A DNA stretch of 64,000 nucleotides from Nocardia niigatensis NBRC 100131. GTDB lineage: Bacteria > Actinomycetota > Actinomycetes > Mycobacteriales > Mycobacteriaceae. The notes under the pieces are model-generated. The model saw nothing but the letters and a program-made list of their open reading frames with translations. It did not search any database and was not told where the DNA came from. The stretch is from assembly GCF_000308655.1 (NCBI RefSeq), contig NZ_BAGC01000112.1:62001-126000 (forward strand), given 5' to 3'. The translations under genes and the position numbers were made by a program. Positions 8,104 through 18,031 of this stretch are shown here, piece by piece. Position 1 is the stretch's first letter. Every line of letters starts with the position of its first letter.

Positions 8104-8532
8104 CTAGTCCGGCATCCCCTCGGCGAGCTTGCGCCGGAACCGCCGGTTCCGGCGCTCCTCGCTGTCCGGGTGCTCACCCTCTGGCGCTCGCCGCTGCACG
8201 GCCCGCCGCTCGCGCTCCACGGCCTCCTCGAGCAACTGCAACATGGGCACCTCGGCGAGCGCGTCCTTCGTTGCAGCATGATCGACGTCGCTGCGGGTGA
8301 TCAGCCCGGCCGCGATCAACCCCTCGACCGGATTCACTCCGTACGCCCGGGCCAGCTCGATGACCGTATCCGCCACCGGTGGATCCGACTCCTCCAAATG
8401 CCGTTTGATCCTGGGCCCGTTGCTGTCCAACCGCTCGGCGATGGCCCGGGTGCTGGCGCCCCGGGTTGCGGCCCGTTTCCAAGCGTCGAACGCTTGCCTC
8501 ATCGCATCATCCTCGGCTCGATCGGCACGCAC
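8104..8532 (-). CDS. Helix-turn-helix protein, hypothetical
   Basis: A 142-residue protein with an N-terminal HTH (MRQAFDAWKRAATRGASTRAIAERLDSNGPRIKRHLEESD) followed by helices resembling the XRE-like proteins common in Nocardia and Streptomyces, and a highly charged tail (ERRNRRFRRKL). No ligand domain. The start may be GTG 8532 or ATG 8502; the latter has GAGG eight bases upstream. Convergent with the antiporter, six bases apart. Target unknown. Confidence 0.65.
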   Translation of the reverse strand: MRADRAEDDAMRQAFDAWKRAATRGASTRAIAERLDSNGPRIKRHLEESDPPVADTVIELARAYGVNPVEGLIAAGLITRSDVDHAATKDALAEVPMLQLLEEAVERERRAVQRRAPEGEHPDSEERRNRRFRRKLAEGMPD

Positions 8533-8568
8533 GCGAAACCCCAGCCTATCGAATCAAGTCGATTTCGT

Positions 8569-8899
8569 TCAATCGCGCAACACTGGCGTTTCAGCTCGGC
8601 GGTATCGGCGGCATTTGCCGAAGAGTGAGAACAGCCGAACGAGCACGCGCGCAGCGGGTCTCACCAGCATGTCGACCAGTCCCGGCCGATCGAAATGGCC
8701 GAGCTTGCGCATCCACTCGGGCAGCGTCGCGATGGAGGCGAACGAGAGCAGTCGCGCGCCGAGCGCACAGGTCCAGCCCCCCATGTCGCGGCGAGGTGGA
8801 CAGCAGCTGTCGCATGCCGTCCTGGGCGCGCTCCGAGGTGCACAGGCGCGCGCGGATATTCGCGTAGTACTCCTGCACGCCCTCCCGAGTGACCGGCAC
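8569..8899 (-). pseudogene. Remnant of an MpaB-family (DUF2236) oxygenase
   Basis: Two overlapping frames together give the C-terminal part of an MpaB/DUF2236 protein. One frame reads VPVTREGVQEYYANIRARL...MRQLLSTSP (from about 8899). The frame then shifts near 8790 to LGARLLSFASIATLPEWMRK and RPGLVDMLVRPAARVLVR (ending 8569). The catalytic N-terminal half is absent. It is therefore a truncated, frameshifted remnant. Confidence 0.65.
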
Positions 8900-9313
8900 G
8901 CCCTCCGGCTTGCAGGTCTGGAGTTCGGCCGCGATGCGGCACTGCCAATCCCCGGGAGCGCATCGAGGGTTTCGTCCAGGCCACTGTGCAGCTGCTGGTC
9001 GGCGGCCGCTGACCCACCCCTTTGGCCAATTGCAGGATCGATGCTCACTCCGATCCGGGTGCTTGTCACTCTTCCCAGCCCTGATGCCCTGATGCCCTGA
9101 CGGCCGAGGCGGACCTGCGCCGGTGAGCAGGGCCTCGGCGATGGCCAGGCGCTGTTCGATGCGGTCGTAGCGGGAGTCCCGCACATCGTCGACGCAGGCG
9201 TCCGCGACCCGGCGGGTCGTGCGGGCGGCGTACCGAGCCGGCGCCGCGACATCGACGCGATCCATACGGCGACTCGCCGAAGTGCGCGTGCGGAACTCGG
9301 TCCGGGTGGCACG
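8900..9313. other. Non-coding remnant region
   Basis: No convincing gene on either strand. A short tandem run of CCCTGATG lies at about 9078-9100. Some minus-strand sequence may be further decayed upstream part of the neighbouring MpaB remnant, but I cannot align it confidently. Confidence 0.4.
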
Positions 9314-9619
9314 ATGCGGGACTACTATGCCCGCATGACGGTCGGCACTGACCTGCCCAAACCCGATGCCCTCTTCGATCTCGACGTCTGGCTCCATCGT
9401 TGGCCGGCCAGTGTGTACGCCACCGAATTGCATTACGGCGTACTGGTTTTCACCGGCTGCGACCAGTTCGATGAGCGTGACGTGGAGATCGCACGGCGGA
9501 CATATCCGGGGCGGCGCATCCTCATCGACGACACCGGCAAGCTCCAGGTGCATCCGGCGGGCGAGGGTCCGCCGATCTCGATCTTCGATCCCGCACACCC
9601 GCTGCGCGCTGCCCTGTAA
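9314..9619 (+). CDS. Small hypothetical protein
   Basis: A 101-residue protein (or 94 from ATG 9335) with codon use like real genes: FDLDVWLHRWPASVYATELHYGVLVFTG, then ERDVEIARRTYPGRRILIDDTGKLQVHP. No membrane segment, signal peptide or known motif. It lies directly upstream of the P450 operon promoter. I do not recognise the family. Confidence 0.5.
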   Translation: MRDYYARMTVGTDLPKPDALFDLDVWLHRWPASVYATELHYGVLVFTGCDQFDERDVEIARRTYPGRRILIDDTGKLQVHPAGEGPPISIFDPAHPLRAAL

Positions 9620-9693
9620 ACGGCGTCGCGGTCCTCGCGCTCACCGGACTCACTGGGGGCTGTCCTGTAGCCCGCATGTCCGGAAAGTGACCC

Positions 9694-9744
9694 TTGCCAC
9701 AGCTGGTACAGCCGCGTACCGTGCGATTGGTACACAGATGTACC
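9694..9744 (+). promoter_or_regulatory. Promoter with twin GGTAC-N6-GTACC operators for the P450 operon
   Basis: Two 16-bp inverted repeats, GGTACAGCCGCGTACC (9705-9720) and GGTACACAGATGTACC (9729-9744), lie exactly 24 bp apart. They overlap a plausible promoter (TTGCCA at 9694-9699, 17-bp spacer, TACCGT at 9717-9722). The P450 start follows 18 bases later. The TetR at the end of the operon is the natural binder, by inference. Confidence 0.65.
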
Positions 9745-9761
9745 AGGCTGGGAGATGGCGC

Positions 9762-11132
9762 ATGACCACAGTGACACTGCCCGATGGACCAACCACGCCG
9801 CCTTTCGTGCAGGGCATCGAGATCCTGGCCGGGCGCACCCGGGCCTGGCGTCGCCTGCACCAGCGCTACGGATCGGCGTTCATGGTGGCGATGCCCCGCT
9901 TCGGGCCGACCCTGGTGCTGTCGGAACCCGCCGAGGTCAAGGCGCTGTTCACCACGCACACCGATCTGGTGGACAACATCGACGCCAACCTCGGCCAATT
10001 CCTCGGCCCCGGTTCGCTTTTCGCGTTGCGCGGAGAGGAGCACCGCAAGGAGCGCAAGCTGCTCACCCCGCCGTTCCACGGGCGGCGGCTGGCGGTCTAC
10101 GAATCGCTCATCGAGGAGGAGGCGGTCCGCGAGATGGCCGGCTGGCCGTCGGGGCGCGAGTTCGCGACCATGGACTCGATGATGCGGATCACCCTGAACG
10201 TGATCCTGCGCGCGGTCTTCGGTGCGGAGGGTGCGGAATTCGACCAATTGCGGACGCTGCTCCCGAAACTGGTGCTGGTCGGGTCGGCGCTGGCGGCGCT
10301 GCCGGTGCCGCGCAATCTGTTCGGGCGTTTCGGACCGTGGGCGCGGTTCGCGGCCTACCGCGCGCAGTATGACGAGATCGTCGGACGGCTCATCCGCCGC
10401 GCGGCCGCCGATCCGCAGCTCAGCGAGCGTGATGACGTGCTGGCCATGCTGCTGCAGGCCCGCTACGACGACGGTTCGGCCATGACCCACAGCGAGATCG
10501 CCGACGAATTGCTCACCCTGCTCACCGCCGGGCACGAGACAACCGCCACCTCCCTGGCCTGGACCGTCGAACGGCTACGGCGGCATCCGGACATTCTGAA
10601 GCGGCTGGTCGAGGAGAACGACGCGGGCGGCTCCGCGCTGCGCGAGGCGACCCTGCTGGAGACACAGCGGGTGCGGCCGGTCATCGACGCCACCGCGCGC
10701 AAGGTGCGGGCGGACTCGCTGCAACTGGGCCGGTGGACCCTCGCCCGCGGGCAGCACGTGATGGTGAGCATCCGGCTCATGCACGACAATCCGGAATTGT
10801 TCACCAATCCACGGGATTTCGATCCGGATCGGTTCGTCGGCGCGCGGCCGGGTACCTTCAGCTGGATTCCGTTCGGCGGCGGCGCGCGCCGGTGCATCGG
10901 GGCGGCGTTCGCGACCATGGAGATGAACGTGGTGCTGCGGGTGCTGCTGCGCGACTTCACCCTGGAGACGACCGACGCGCCGGACGAGCGCGCCCACTTC
11001 CGCGGTGTGGCGCTGGTTCCGGCGAAGAAGGGCCGGGCTGTCGTGTACCGGCGGGCGCCCCGGCCACCGATGGCGGAGACCGCCGGCCCCGCTGCGGCAC
11101 AGGACGCGCGCGGCGCCGAGGTGACGGCATGA
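9762..11132 (+). CDS. Cytochrome P450
   Basis: A 456-residue soluble P450. The I-helix is LLTAGHETTATSLAW, the ExxR motif ETQR, the PERF-like segment FDPDRF, and the haem-binding loop FGGGARRCIGAAFA with the Cys ligand. A long N-terminal half (RLHQRYGSAFMVAMPRFGP) and the extended C-terminal tail rich in Ala/Pro resemble the CYP132/CYP138-like groups of mycobacteria rather than CYP105 types. ATG 9762 has GGAG seven bases upstream. First gene of a five-gene operon; a lipid or other hydrophobic substrate is likely given the monooxygenase, hydrolase and SDR that follow. Confidence 0.93.
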   Translation: MTTVTLPDGPTTPPFVQGIEILAGRTRAWRRLHQRYGSAFMVAMPRFGPTLVLSEPAEVKALFTTHTDLVDNIDANLGQFLGPGSLFALRGEEHRKERKLLTPPFHGRRLAVYESLIEEEAVREMAGWPSGREFATMDSMMRITLNVILRAVFGAEGAEFDQLRTLLPKLVLVGSALAALPVPRNLFGRFGPWARFAAYRAQYDEIVGRLIRRAAADPQLSERDDVLAMLLQARYDDGSAMTHSEIADELLTLLTAGHETTATSLAWTVERLRRHPDILKRLVEENDAGGSALREATLLETQRVRPVIDATARKVRADSLQLGRWTLARGQHVMVSIRLMHDNPELFTNPRDFDPDRFVGARPGTFSWIPFGGGARRCIGAAFATMEMNVVLRVLLRDFTLETTDAPDERAHFRGVALVPAKKGRAVVYRRAPRPPMAETAGPAAAQDARGAEVTA

Positions 11133-12031
11133 GCGAGCGAGTCGCCGAGGTCGGGCGGGGGATCACCCTCACCTACGAGCGGCAGGGAGCCGGTGTGCCG
11201 CTGCTGCTGATCGCTGGGCTCGGACAGCAGAAACATGAATGGCACGACGGGCTGATCGCGCAGCTGGTGGTGCGCGGATACGAGGTGGTGCGGTTCGACA
11301 ACCGCGATGTCGGGGCCTCCACGCACGCGGGGTTCCGGCCGCCGAGCGGACTGGCCATGGCCCGGAAGCGCTGGGACGCACAGCAATACGACCTCGGCGA
11401 CCTGGCCGTGGACACCGTCGGGCTGCTCGACACCCTCGGCTGGCGGTCGGCGCATCTGGTCGGCATGTCGATGGGCGGGATGATCGCGCAGACTGTCGCC
11501 GCCCGCTATCCGGAGCGCGTGTCCTCGCTGACGTCGATCTTCTCCACCACCGGTGCGGCCCGGGTCGGGCGACCGGCGCTGTCCACCTGGGCGCGCATGT
11601 TCCGCAAGCCCGCGAGCACCCGGGCGGAGCACATGGATCGCGCGGTCGGCATGTACCGGCACATCGGGTCGGCGGGATATCCGTTGGACGAGGCCAGGGT
11701 TCGCGCCACCGCCGGGACCACCTGGGACCGCGATCCGCGCCCGGCGGCGGGCGTGGGACGCCAGCTCGCCGGAATCCTGAAGTCGGGCGACCGGACCGCC
11801 GAGGTGCGCACGATCACCGCGCCGACTCTCGTCCTGCACGGCGACCGCGACCGCATGGTGAACCCGACCGGTGGCCAGGTCACCGCCGCGGCCATCCCCG
11901 GTGCGCGCCTGCACACCATCCCCGGCATGGGCCATGATCTGCCCGCCGCGCTCTGGCCCACCTTCGCCGACCTCATCGACACCCACGTCCGCACCGCCGA
12001 AACCAGGAGTTCCGATGCCCCGAACCACTAG
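11129..12031 (+). CDS. Alpha/beta hydrolase
   Basis: A 300-residue hydrolase. LLLIAGLGQQKHEWHDGL (oxyanion region), nucleophile Ser in GMSMGGM, acid in LVLHGDRDRMVNP and catalytic His in IPGMGHDLP make a complete triad. It overlaps the P450 stop by four bases (ATGA). In a route containing a Baeyer-Villiger-type enzyme it could open the resulting ester or lactone; that is inference from context. Confidence 0.9.
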   Translation: MSERVAEVGRGITLTYERQGAGVPLLLIAGLGQQKHEWHDGLIAQLVVRGYEVVRFDNRDVGASTHAGFRPPSGLAMARKRWDAQQYDLGDLAVDTVGLLDTLGWRSAHLVGMSMGGMIAQTVAARYPERVSSLTSIFSTTGAARVGRPALSTWARMFRKPASTRAEHMDRAVGMYRHIGSAGYPLDEARVRATAGTTWDRDPRPAAGVGRQLAGILKSGDRTAEVRTITAPTLVLHGDRDRMVNPTGGQVTAAAIPGARLHTIPGMGHDLPAALWPTFADLIDTHVRTAETRSSDAPNH

Positions 12032-12868
12032 GCCCCTGTCCGGCCGCCCGGTCATGATCACCGGCGCGGCCTCCGGAATCGGGCGGGGACTGGCCCAATT
12101 GCTTTCCCGCCGTGGGTCGCCGGTGGCCATCGCCGATATCGACGAAGACGGGTTGAAGGAGACGGCGGCCTCCCTCGGCGGGCCGGTGCTCACCCGGGTG
12201 CTGGACGTGCGCGATGCCGCCGACCAGCTGGCCTTCGCCGACGAGGTGCGTGCCTGGCTGCCCGCGCCCTTGGCGGCGGTGTTCAACAACGCCGGTGTGG
12301 CGGTGTCCTCGTCGGTGCTCGACGCCGTGCCCGAGGACGATGAATGGCTGCGGCGGATCAACTTCGACGGGGTGGTGAACGGGACCCGTGCGTTCCTGCC
12401 GATCCTGGTCGAGCAGGACACCGGCGTCATCGTCAACACCTCCAGCGTGTACGGGCTGGCGGGGATGCCGTATCAAAGCGCCTACTGCGCAGCGAAATTC
12501 GCGGTGCGCGGATTCACCGACTCACTGCGGCAGGAACTCCGGGGGACCGGCGTCTCCGCGGTCACCGTGCATCCGGGCGGGATCCGGACCAACATCGCCC
12601 GCAATGCCCGGGTGCGCAAGGACCCGGAGGGCAAGGGACGCACCCAGGCGCAGATGGCCGACGAATTCGAGGCCATCACCATGACCACGCCGGAGCAGGC
12701 GGCCGAAATCATCTGCCGCGGAGTCGAACGCGGCAAGGCGCGCATTCTGGTCGGGCCGGACGCCTACCTGTTCGACGCGCTGACCCGGGTCGCGCCGACG
12801 CATTACTTCGACGTGCTGTCGGTCATCGTGGGCGTGCTGCGCAACCGGGCCGCGAAAGGAGCGAGGAA

Positions 12869-12872
<4 letters not shown>
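12015..12872 (+). CDS. Short-chain dehydrogenase/reductase (SadH-like)
   Basis: A 285-residue SDR: TGAASGIGRGLAQ for nucleotide binding, NNAG, Ser in NTSSVYG, and YxxxK in YQSAYCAAKFAV. The first acidic residue after beta 2 (ADIDEDG) favours NAD(H). It overlaps the hydrolase by 17 bp, with AGGAG just upstream. The C-terminal region, with PGGIRTNIARNAR and EQAAEIICRGVERGKARILVG, resembles the SadH-type reductases next to mymA in mycobacteria. Confidence 0.9.
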
Positions 12873-14362
<1,490 letters not shown>

Positions 14363-14379
14363 CCCCGGAAACTACGCTG

Positions 14380-15003
14380 ATGCTCGTGACTCGCGCCGAC
14401 ACCGCCGCCAGCGCCGAACCCGCCACCGACACCGGGTTCCGGCGGCGGCTGCTGGATGCCATGGCCGACGCGGTCCGCGAGCGCGGCTACCGCGACACCA
14501 CCGTCGCCGACGTGGTCCGCCTCGCGCGGACCTCGCGGCGGACGTTCTACGAGCACTTCGCCGACAAGCAGGACTGCTTCGTGGCACTGCTCACCGAACG
14601 CAACAACGACACCGTGCGGCGGATCTACGCGGCCGTGGATCCGACCGCGCCCTGGGACACCCAGATCCATCAGGCCATCGAGGCGTGGATAGGGGCCTCG
14701 CGCGAGGACACCTCGATCACGCTGGCCTGGATTCGCGACACCCCGGCGCTGGGGGAGCGGGCGCGGCAGCTGCACCGGGAGGCGGCCGAGTCGTTCATCA
14801 CGCTCATCCAGGACCTCACCGCCACATCGGGTTTCCAGCGCGCGGGCCTGCATCCGCCGACCCGGCAGATGGCGACCATCCTCTACGGCGGGTTCCGCGA
14901 ACTCATCGCGTCCACCGTGGAGGATGGGCGCGATGTCATCGAAATCGTCGATGTGGCAGTCGAAACCGCGCTGGCGCTGGTCGGGCCCCGGTACCAGGGG
15001 TAG
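14380..15003 (+). CDS. TetR-family regulator of the P450/MymA-like operon
   Basis: A 207-residue TetR protein. HTH: DAMADAVRERGYRDTTVADVVRLARTSRRTFYEHFADKQDC; the C-terminal ligand domain is all-alpha. It is last in the operon, 17 bases after the monooxygenase stop. The twin GGTAC-N6-GTACC sites in front of the P450 are the likely operators, giving autoregulation. ATG 14380 or GTG 14386 could be the start. Confidence 0.88.
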   Translation: MLVTRADTAASAEPATDTGFRRRLLDAMADAVRERGYRDTTVADVVRLARTSRRTFYEHFADKQDCFVALLTERNNDTVRRIYAAVDPTAPWDTQIHQAIEAWIGASREDTSITLAWIRDTPALGERARQLHREAAESFITLIQDLTATSGFQRAGLHPPTRQMATILYGGFRELIASTVEDGRDVIEIVDVAVETALALVGPRYQG

Positions 15004-15006
15004 CGG

Positions 15007-15591
15007 TCAGTCGTTCTTGGGGCGGGCGCGGAAGTGGGCGCGTTCGCCCTGTTTGCCGAAGAGACTGAGGAATTCGACCGGTTCGTCGTCGGCGGCGCCG
15101 AACCAATGCGGTTCCCGGGTGTCGAATTCGGCGGCCTCGCCCGGATGCAGGATCAGGTCGTGGGGGCCGAGAATCATCCGGAGCCGGCCGCTGAGGACAT
15201 ACAGCCACTCGTAGCCCTCGTGGGTTTGCGGATTGGGTTCGGAGCGACCGGATTTCGGGCCCAGCACGATCTTGAACGCCTGGATGCCGCCGACGCGGCG
15301 GGTCAGCGGCAGCATCTGCATGCCGCCGCGGATGACGGGCCGCATGTGCACGCGCGGGTCGCCGGTGAGCGGGGCGTTCACCAGTTCGTCCAGGGTGACA
15401 TTGTGGGCGCGGGCCAGGGGGAGCAGCTGCTCCAGGGTGGGCCGGCGCGCACCGGACTCCAGGCGGGACAGCGTGCTCACCGAGATGCCGGTCTCGGCGG
15501 ACAGCTCCGCCAGCGTGGTTTCGCGCTGTTTGCGCAGCTCACGCAGTCGTAATCCCACCCCTTCCAGGGCTCTGTCGATATCCTCGGTCAT
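15007..15591 (-). CDS. XRE-cupin transcriptional regulator
   Basis: A 194-residue regulator with an N-terminal XRE HTH (GLRLRELRKQRETTLAELSAETGISVSTLSRLESGARRP) and a C-terminal cupin (EGYEWLYVLSGRLRMILG, HPGEAAEFDTREPHWFGA). Such proteins sense small metabolites in the cupin and repress a neighbour. ATG 15591 gives the normal family start; an upstream in-frame start adds 19 unrelated residues. Divergent from the flavoprotein gene, with an inverted repeat between them. Confidence 0.88.
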   Translation of the reverse strand: MTEDIDRALEGVGLRLRELRKQRETTLAELSAETGISVSTLSRLESGARRPTLEQLLPLARAHNVTLDELVNAPLTGDPRVHMRPVIRGGMQMLPLTRRVGGIQAFKIVLGPKSGRSEPNPQTHEGYEWLYVLSGRLRMILGPHDLILHPGEAAEFDTREPHWFGAADDEPVEFLSLFGKQGERAHFRARPKND

Positions 15592-15599
15592 GAATTCAG

Positions 15600-15616
15600 T
15601 TTGCCACATCGGCAAA
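15600..15616. promoter_or_regulatory. Inverted repeat TTTGCC-N5-GGCAAA in divergent promoter
   Basis: A perfect 6-bp-arm inverted repeat with five-base spacer, nine bases upstream of the XRE-cupin start and 58 bases before the flavoprotein. A likely operator for the XRE-cupin protein. A further TTGCC half-site is at 15622-15626. Confidence 0.5.
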
Positions 15617-15673
15617 GAAGGTTGCCAGGATCGCGGCCGGGTCCGCATGGTCGTGGGCAGGAGGTGGTCATCA

Positions 15674-16639
15674 ATGACCGATCAGCTGAACAGCAGCTAT
15701 GACGTGGTGGTAGTCGGCGGCGGCGCGGCCGGCCTGAACGGGGCGCTCATGCTCGCCCGGGCCCGCCGCTCGGTGGTCGTGATCGACGCGGGCAGCCCGC
15801 GCAACGCGCCCGCCGACGGCGTGCACGGCTTGTTCGCCCGCGAAGGGGTGCCGCCCGCGGAACTGCTGGCGCGCGGGCGAGAAGAGGTACGAGGCTATGG
15901 CGGACACGTGGTGCCGGGCGAGGTGACCGGAATCTCCGCGGACGGTGCGGAATTCGTCGTAACCCTGGCCGACGGCCGCACTGTGCGCGCCCGCCGGCTC
16001 CTGATCACCTCGGGCCTGGTCGACGAACTGCCCGACATCCCCGGTCTCCGCGACCGCTGGGGCCACGACGTGATCCACTGCCCGTACTGCCACGGCTGGG
16101 AGGTCCAGGACCGCCCGATCGGTGTTCTCGGTTTCGGCCCCATGGGAATTCACCTCGCCCTGCTGTTCCGCCAGTGGAGCGATGACGTGGTGTACTTCGC
16201 CCACACCAACACCCCACCCACCGAAGAGGAATCGGAACAGCTGGCGGCCAGGGGAATTCACGTCGTCACCGGCGAGATCGACGCCGTGGAGATCACGGAC
16301 GACCATGTCTCCGGAGTCTGCCTCTCCGACGGCACCGTGGTCCCGCGCGAGATCCTGGCCGCCCCGAGCCGCATGGTCGCCCGCACCACCTTCCTCGCCG
16401 ACCTCGGCCTGACCCCGACCCTCCACCCCACCGGCGCAGGCGAATACATCCCCGCCGACCCCACCGGCCGCACCGAAATCCCCGGCGTCTGGGCAGCGGG
16501 CAACGTCACCGACATCTCCGCCCAGGTAGGCAACTCCGCCGCCGGCGGCGCCATGGCCGGCGCCCACATCAACGCCGACCTGGTCACCGAAGAAACCCGC
16601 CTCGCCGTCGAAGCCCAGCGGGCGCTCGCCAACGCTTGA
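15674..16639 (+). CDS. Thioredoxin-reductase-like FAD/NAD(P) oxidoreductase
   Basis: A 321-residue flavoprotein: FAD motif VVVVGGGAAGLNGALMLAR, redox-type CPYCHGWE (two Cys separated by two residues), a weak NAD(P) loop GVLGFGPMGIHLALL and C-terminal GVWAAGNVTDISAQVGNSAAGGAMAGAHIN. Architecture and length match low-molecular-weight thioredoxin reductases, but the NADPH loop deviates from GxGxxA, so the electron donor or partner may differ. AGGAGG precedes ATG 15674. Paired divergently with the XRE-cupin regulator, as in many actinomycetes. Confidence 0.88.
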   Translation: MTDQLNSSYDVVVVGGGAAGLNGALMLARARRSVVVIDAGSPRNAPADGVHGLFAREGVPPAELLARGREEVRGYGGHVVPGEVTGISADGAEFVVTLADGRTVRARRLLITSGLVDELPDIPGLRDRWGHDVIHCPYCHGWEVQDRPIGVLGFGPMGIHLALLFRQWSDDVVYFAHTNTPPTEEESEQLAARGIHVVTGEIDAVEITDDHVSGVCLSDGTVVPREILAAPSRMVARTTFLADLGLTPTLHPTGAGEYIPADPTGRTEIPGVWAAGNVTDISAQVGNSAAGGAMAGAHINADLVTEETRLAVEAQRALANA

Positions 16640-16671
16640 TCGGGAGGCCGGACCGGCCCCGCTGGTCCGGC

Positions 16672-17097
16672 CTACTCGGTGAATATCGCCGGGAGCGCAC
16701 CGAACCGCAGCGCGGCCGCCAGATTCTCGGCCGTCTCCTTGGAGAAGTTCCCGGAGATCAGCGTCTGATTCCCGTTGGTCGCGCCTTCGATGACCGGTGC
16801 GGACAAAACCTGCGAATCCAGTTCGAATGCGAACTGCTTCCCGATGTTCGCGGCGGTGCAGCTGTCGAACGCGGTGGCCCCGCGATCGGTTAGCGATACG
16901 GTCACCACATGCTGTGCCGACCGACTGTCCAACCCGCCCTTCGCATCCGAGATCTCCTGTCCGTCGATCTCCGACGGCCCGAGGACATGAATGGTGTCGC
17001 CTTTTGTCGAACAGGTCACCAGCGGATCGCCCGGCGAACTAACTGCATGAGCAGTGCAATTTGTTAGGGTGAAGGCGAATCGACGGCTGTCGCCCAC
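16672..17097 (-). CDS. SecD/SecDF P1-head-domain protein, short, start uncertain
   Basis: About 141 residues from GTG 17097 (or 115 from GTG 17019). The C-terminal three quarters match the P1-head subdomain of SecD: HVLGPSEIDGQEISDAKGG, VVTVSLTDRGATAFDS, FAFELDSQVLSAPVIEGAT and LISGNFSKETAENLAAALR. There is no membrane segment, no SecD/SecF channel part and no evident signal peptide or lipobox, although related stand-alone actinobacterial proteins usually have one. It may be a truncated lipoprotein gene. It is divergent from the next hydrolase and close enough that its start abuts that gene's leader. Confidence 0.6.
   Translation of the reverse strand: MGDSRRFAFTLTNCTAHAVSSPGDPLVTCSTKGDTIHVLGPSEIDGQEISDAKGGLDSRSAQHVVTVSLTDRGATAFDSCTAANIGKQFAFELDSQVLSAPVIEGATNGNQTLISGNFSKETAENLAAALRFGALPAIFTE
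17042..17055. promoter_or_regulatory. ACTGC-ATGA-GCAGT inverted repeat
   Basis: A short perfect inverted repeat about 55 bases before the hydrolase start and just inside the 5' end of the divergent SecD-like gene. TTGTTAGGGT follows as a possible -10 region. Operator function is a guess. Confidence 0.35.
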
Positions 17098-17109
17098 AGG
17101 AGGGTAGAG

Positions 17110-17991
17110 ATGGCGGATCTGACCCCACGCGTCGCGGCCTGGCAGCGAGCGGGCACCTTCGAGCAGGTCGGACGCCACCGGATCTTCGTCCGCGAACGGG
17201 AGGGCTCCAGGGATCTGCCGCCGTTGCTGCTTCTGCACGGCTATCCGTCCAGCTCCTACGACTGGCGGGACGCCTTCGACTCGATCGACGGTCACCGCCT
17301 GCTCACCTTCGACTTCCTCGGCTTCGGGCTGTCCGACAAGCCGCGAGATGTGCAGTACTCGTTGCGCATTCAAGCCGATATCGCCGAGGAGCTCGCGCAG
17401 CGGTACTCGGGCGAACCCGTCGTCATGGTGTCCCACGACATGGGCAGCTCGGTCGCCACCGAACTGCTCGCCCGCGACATCGATGGAACACTGTCGTTCA
17501 CGCTGAAATCGGCTCTGCTGTTCAATGCGAGCCTGGTCCGCGAAAAGGCCAGCCTGCTGCTCGGGCAGAAACTCCTGCTGAGCCGTCTCGGCCCGCTTGT
17601 CACCCGGGCGATGAGCGAATTCTCCTTCCGTCGCTCATTCGGCAGCATCTTCTCCGCGGCACATCCCCTCACCGCTGAGGAAGCAGCCGACCAATGGTCG
17701 TTGCTGTACCACAACGGCGGTCATCGCATGCTCGACAAACTCATCTACTACAACCACGAACGGGTCACACCCCCGACTGCCGCACGCTGGCACAATGCAA
17801 TACGCACCTGGCTGGGCCCACTGGAACTCGGCTGGGCGGGTCTGGACCCCATCTGTACCGAGGCCGTACTGCAGGCAATTCTGAACCTCAGGCCGAACAC
17901 ACCGGTAACTCGGCTGCCGGGTCTGGGGCATTACCCCCAAATAGAAGACCCCAAGCCCGTATACGAGCTCATCCAGCGACACGCCGCGTAA
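17110..17991 (+). CDS. Alpha/beta hydrolase, epoxide hydrolase/dehalogenase-like
   Basis: A 293-residue hydrolase. HGYPSSSYDW is the oxyanion HGxP motif. The nucleophile position reads SHDMGSS, i.e. Asp, as in epoxide hydrolases and haloalkane dehalogenases rather than esterases. A histidine at GLGHYPQIEDP completes the site. The cap domain lies roughly at residues 135-215. AGGAGGG is upstream of ATG 17110. Substrate not deducible. Convergent with the nucleotidyltransferase gene. Confidence 0.87.
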   Translation: MADLTPRVAAWQRAGTFEQVGRHRIFVREREGSRDLPPLLLLHGYPSSSYDWRDAFDSIDGHRLLTFDFLGFGLSDKPRDVQYSLRIQADIAEELAQRYSGEPVVMVSHDMGSSVATELLARDIDGTLSFTLKSALLFNASLVREKASLLLGQKLLLSRLGPLVTRAMSEFSFRRSFGSIFSAAHPLTAEEAADQWSLLYHNGGHRMLDKLIYYNHERVTPPTAARWHNAIRTWLGPLELGWAGLDPICTEAVLQAILNLRPNTPVTRLPGLGHYPQIEDPKPVYELIQRHAA

Positions 17992-18031
17992 AGCTGAGCC
18001 AGCTCCTCGGGCCGGTCGGTCGGAACCCGCG

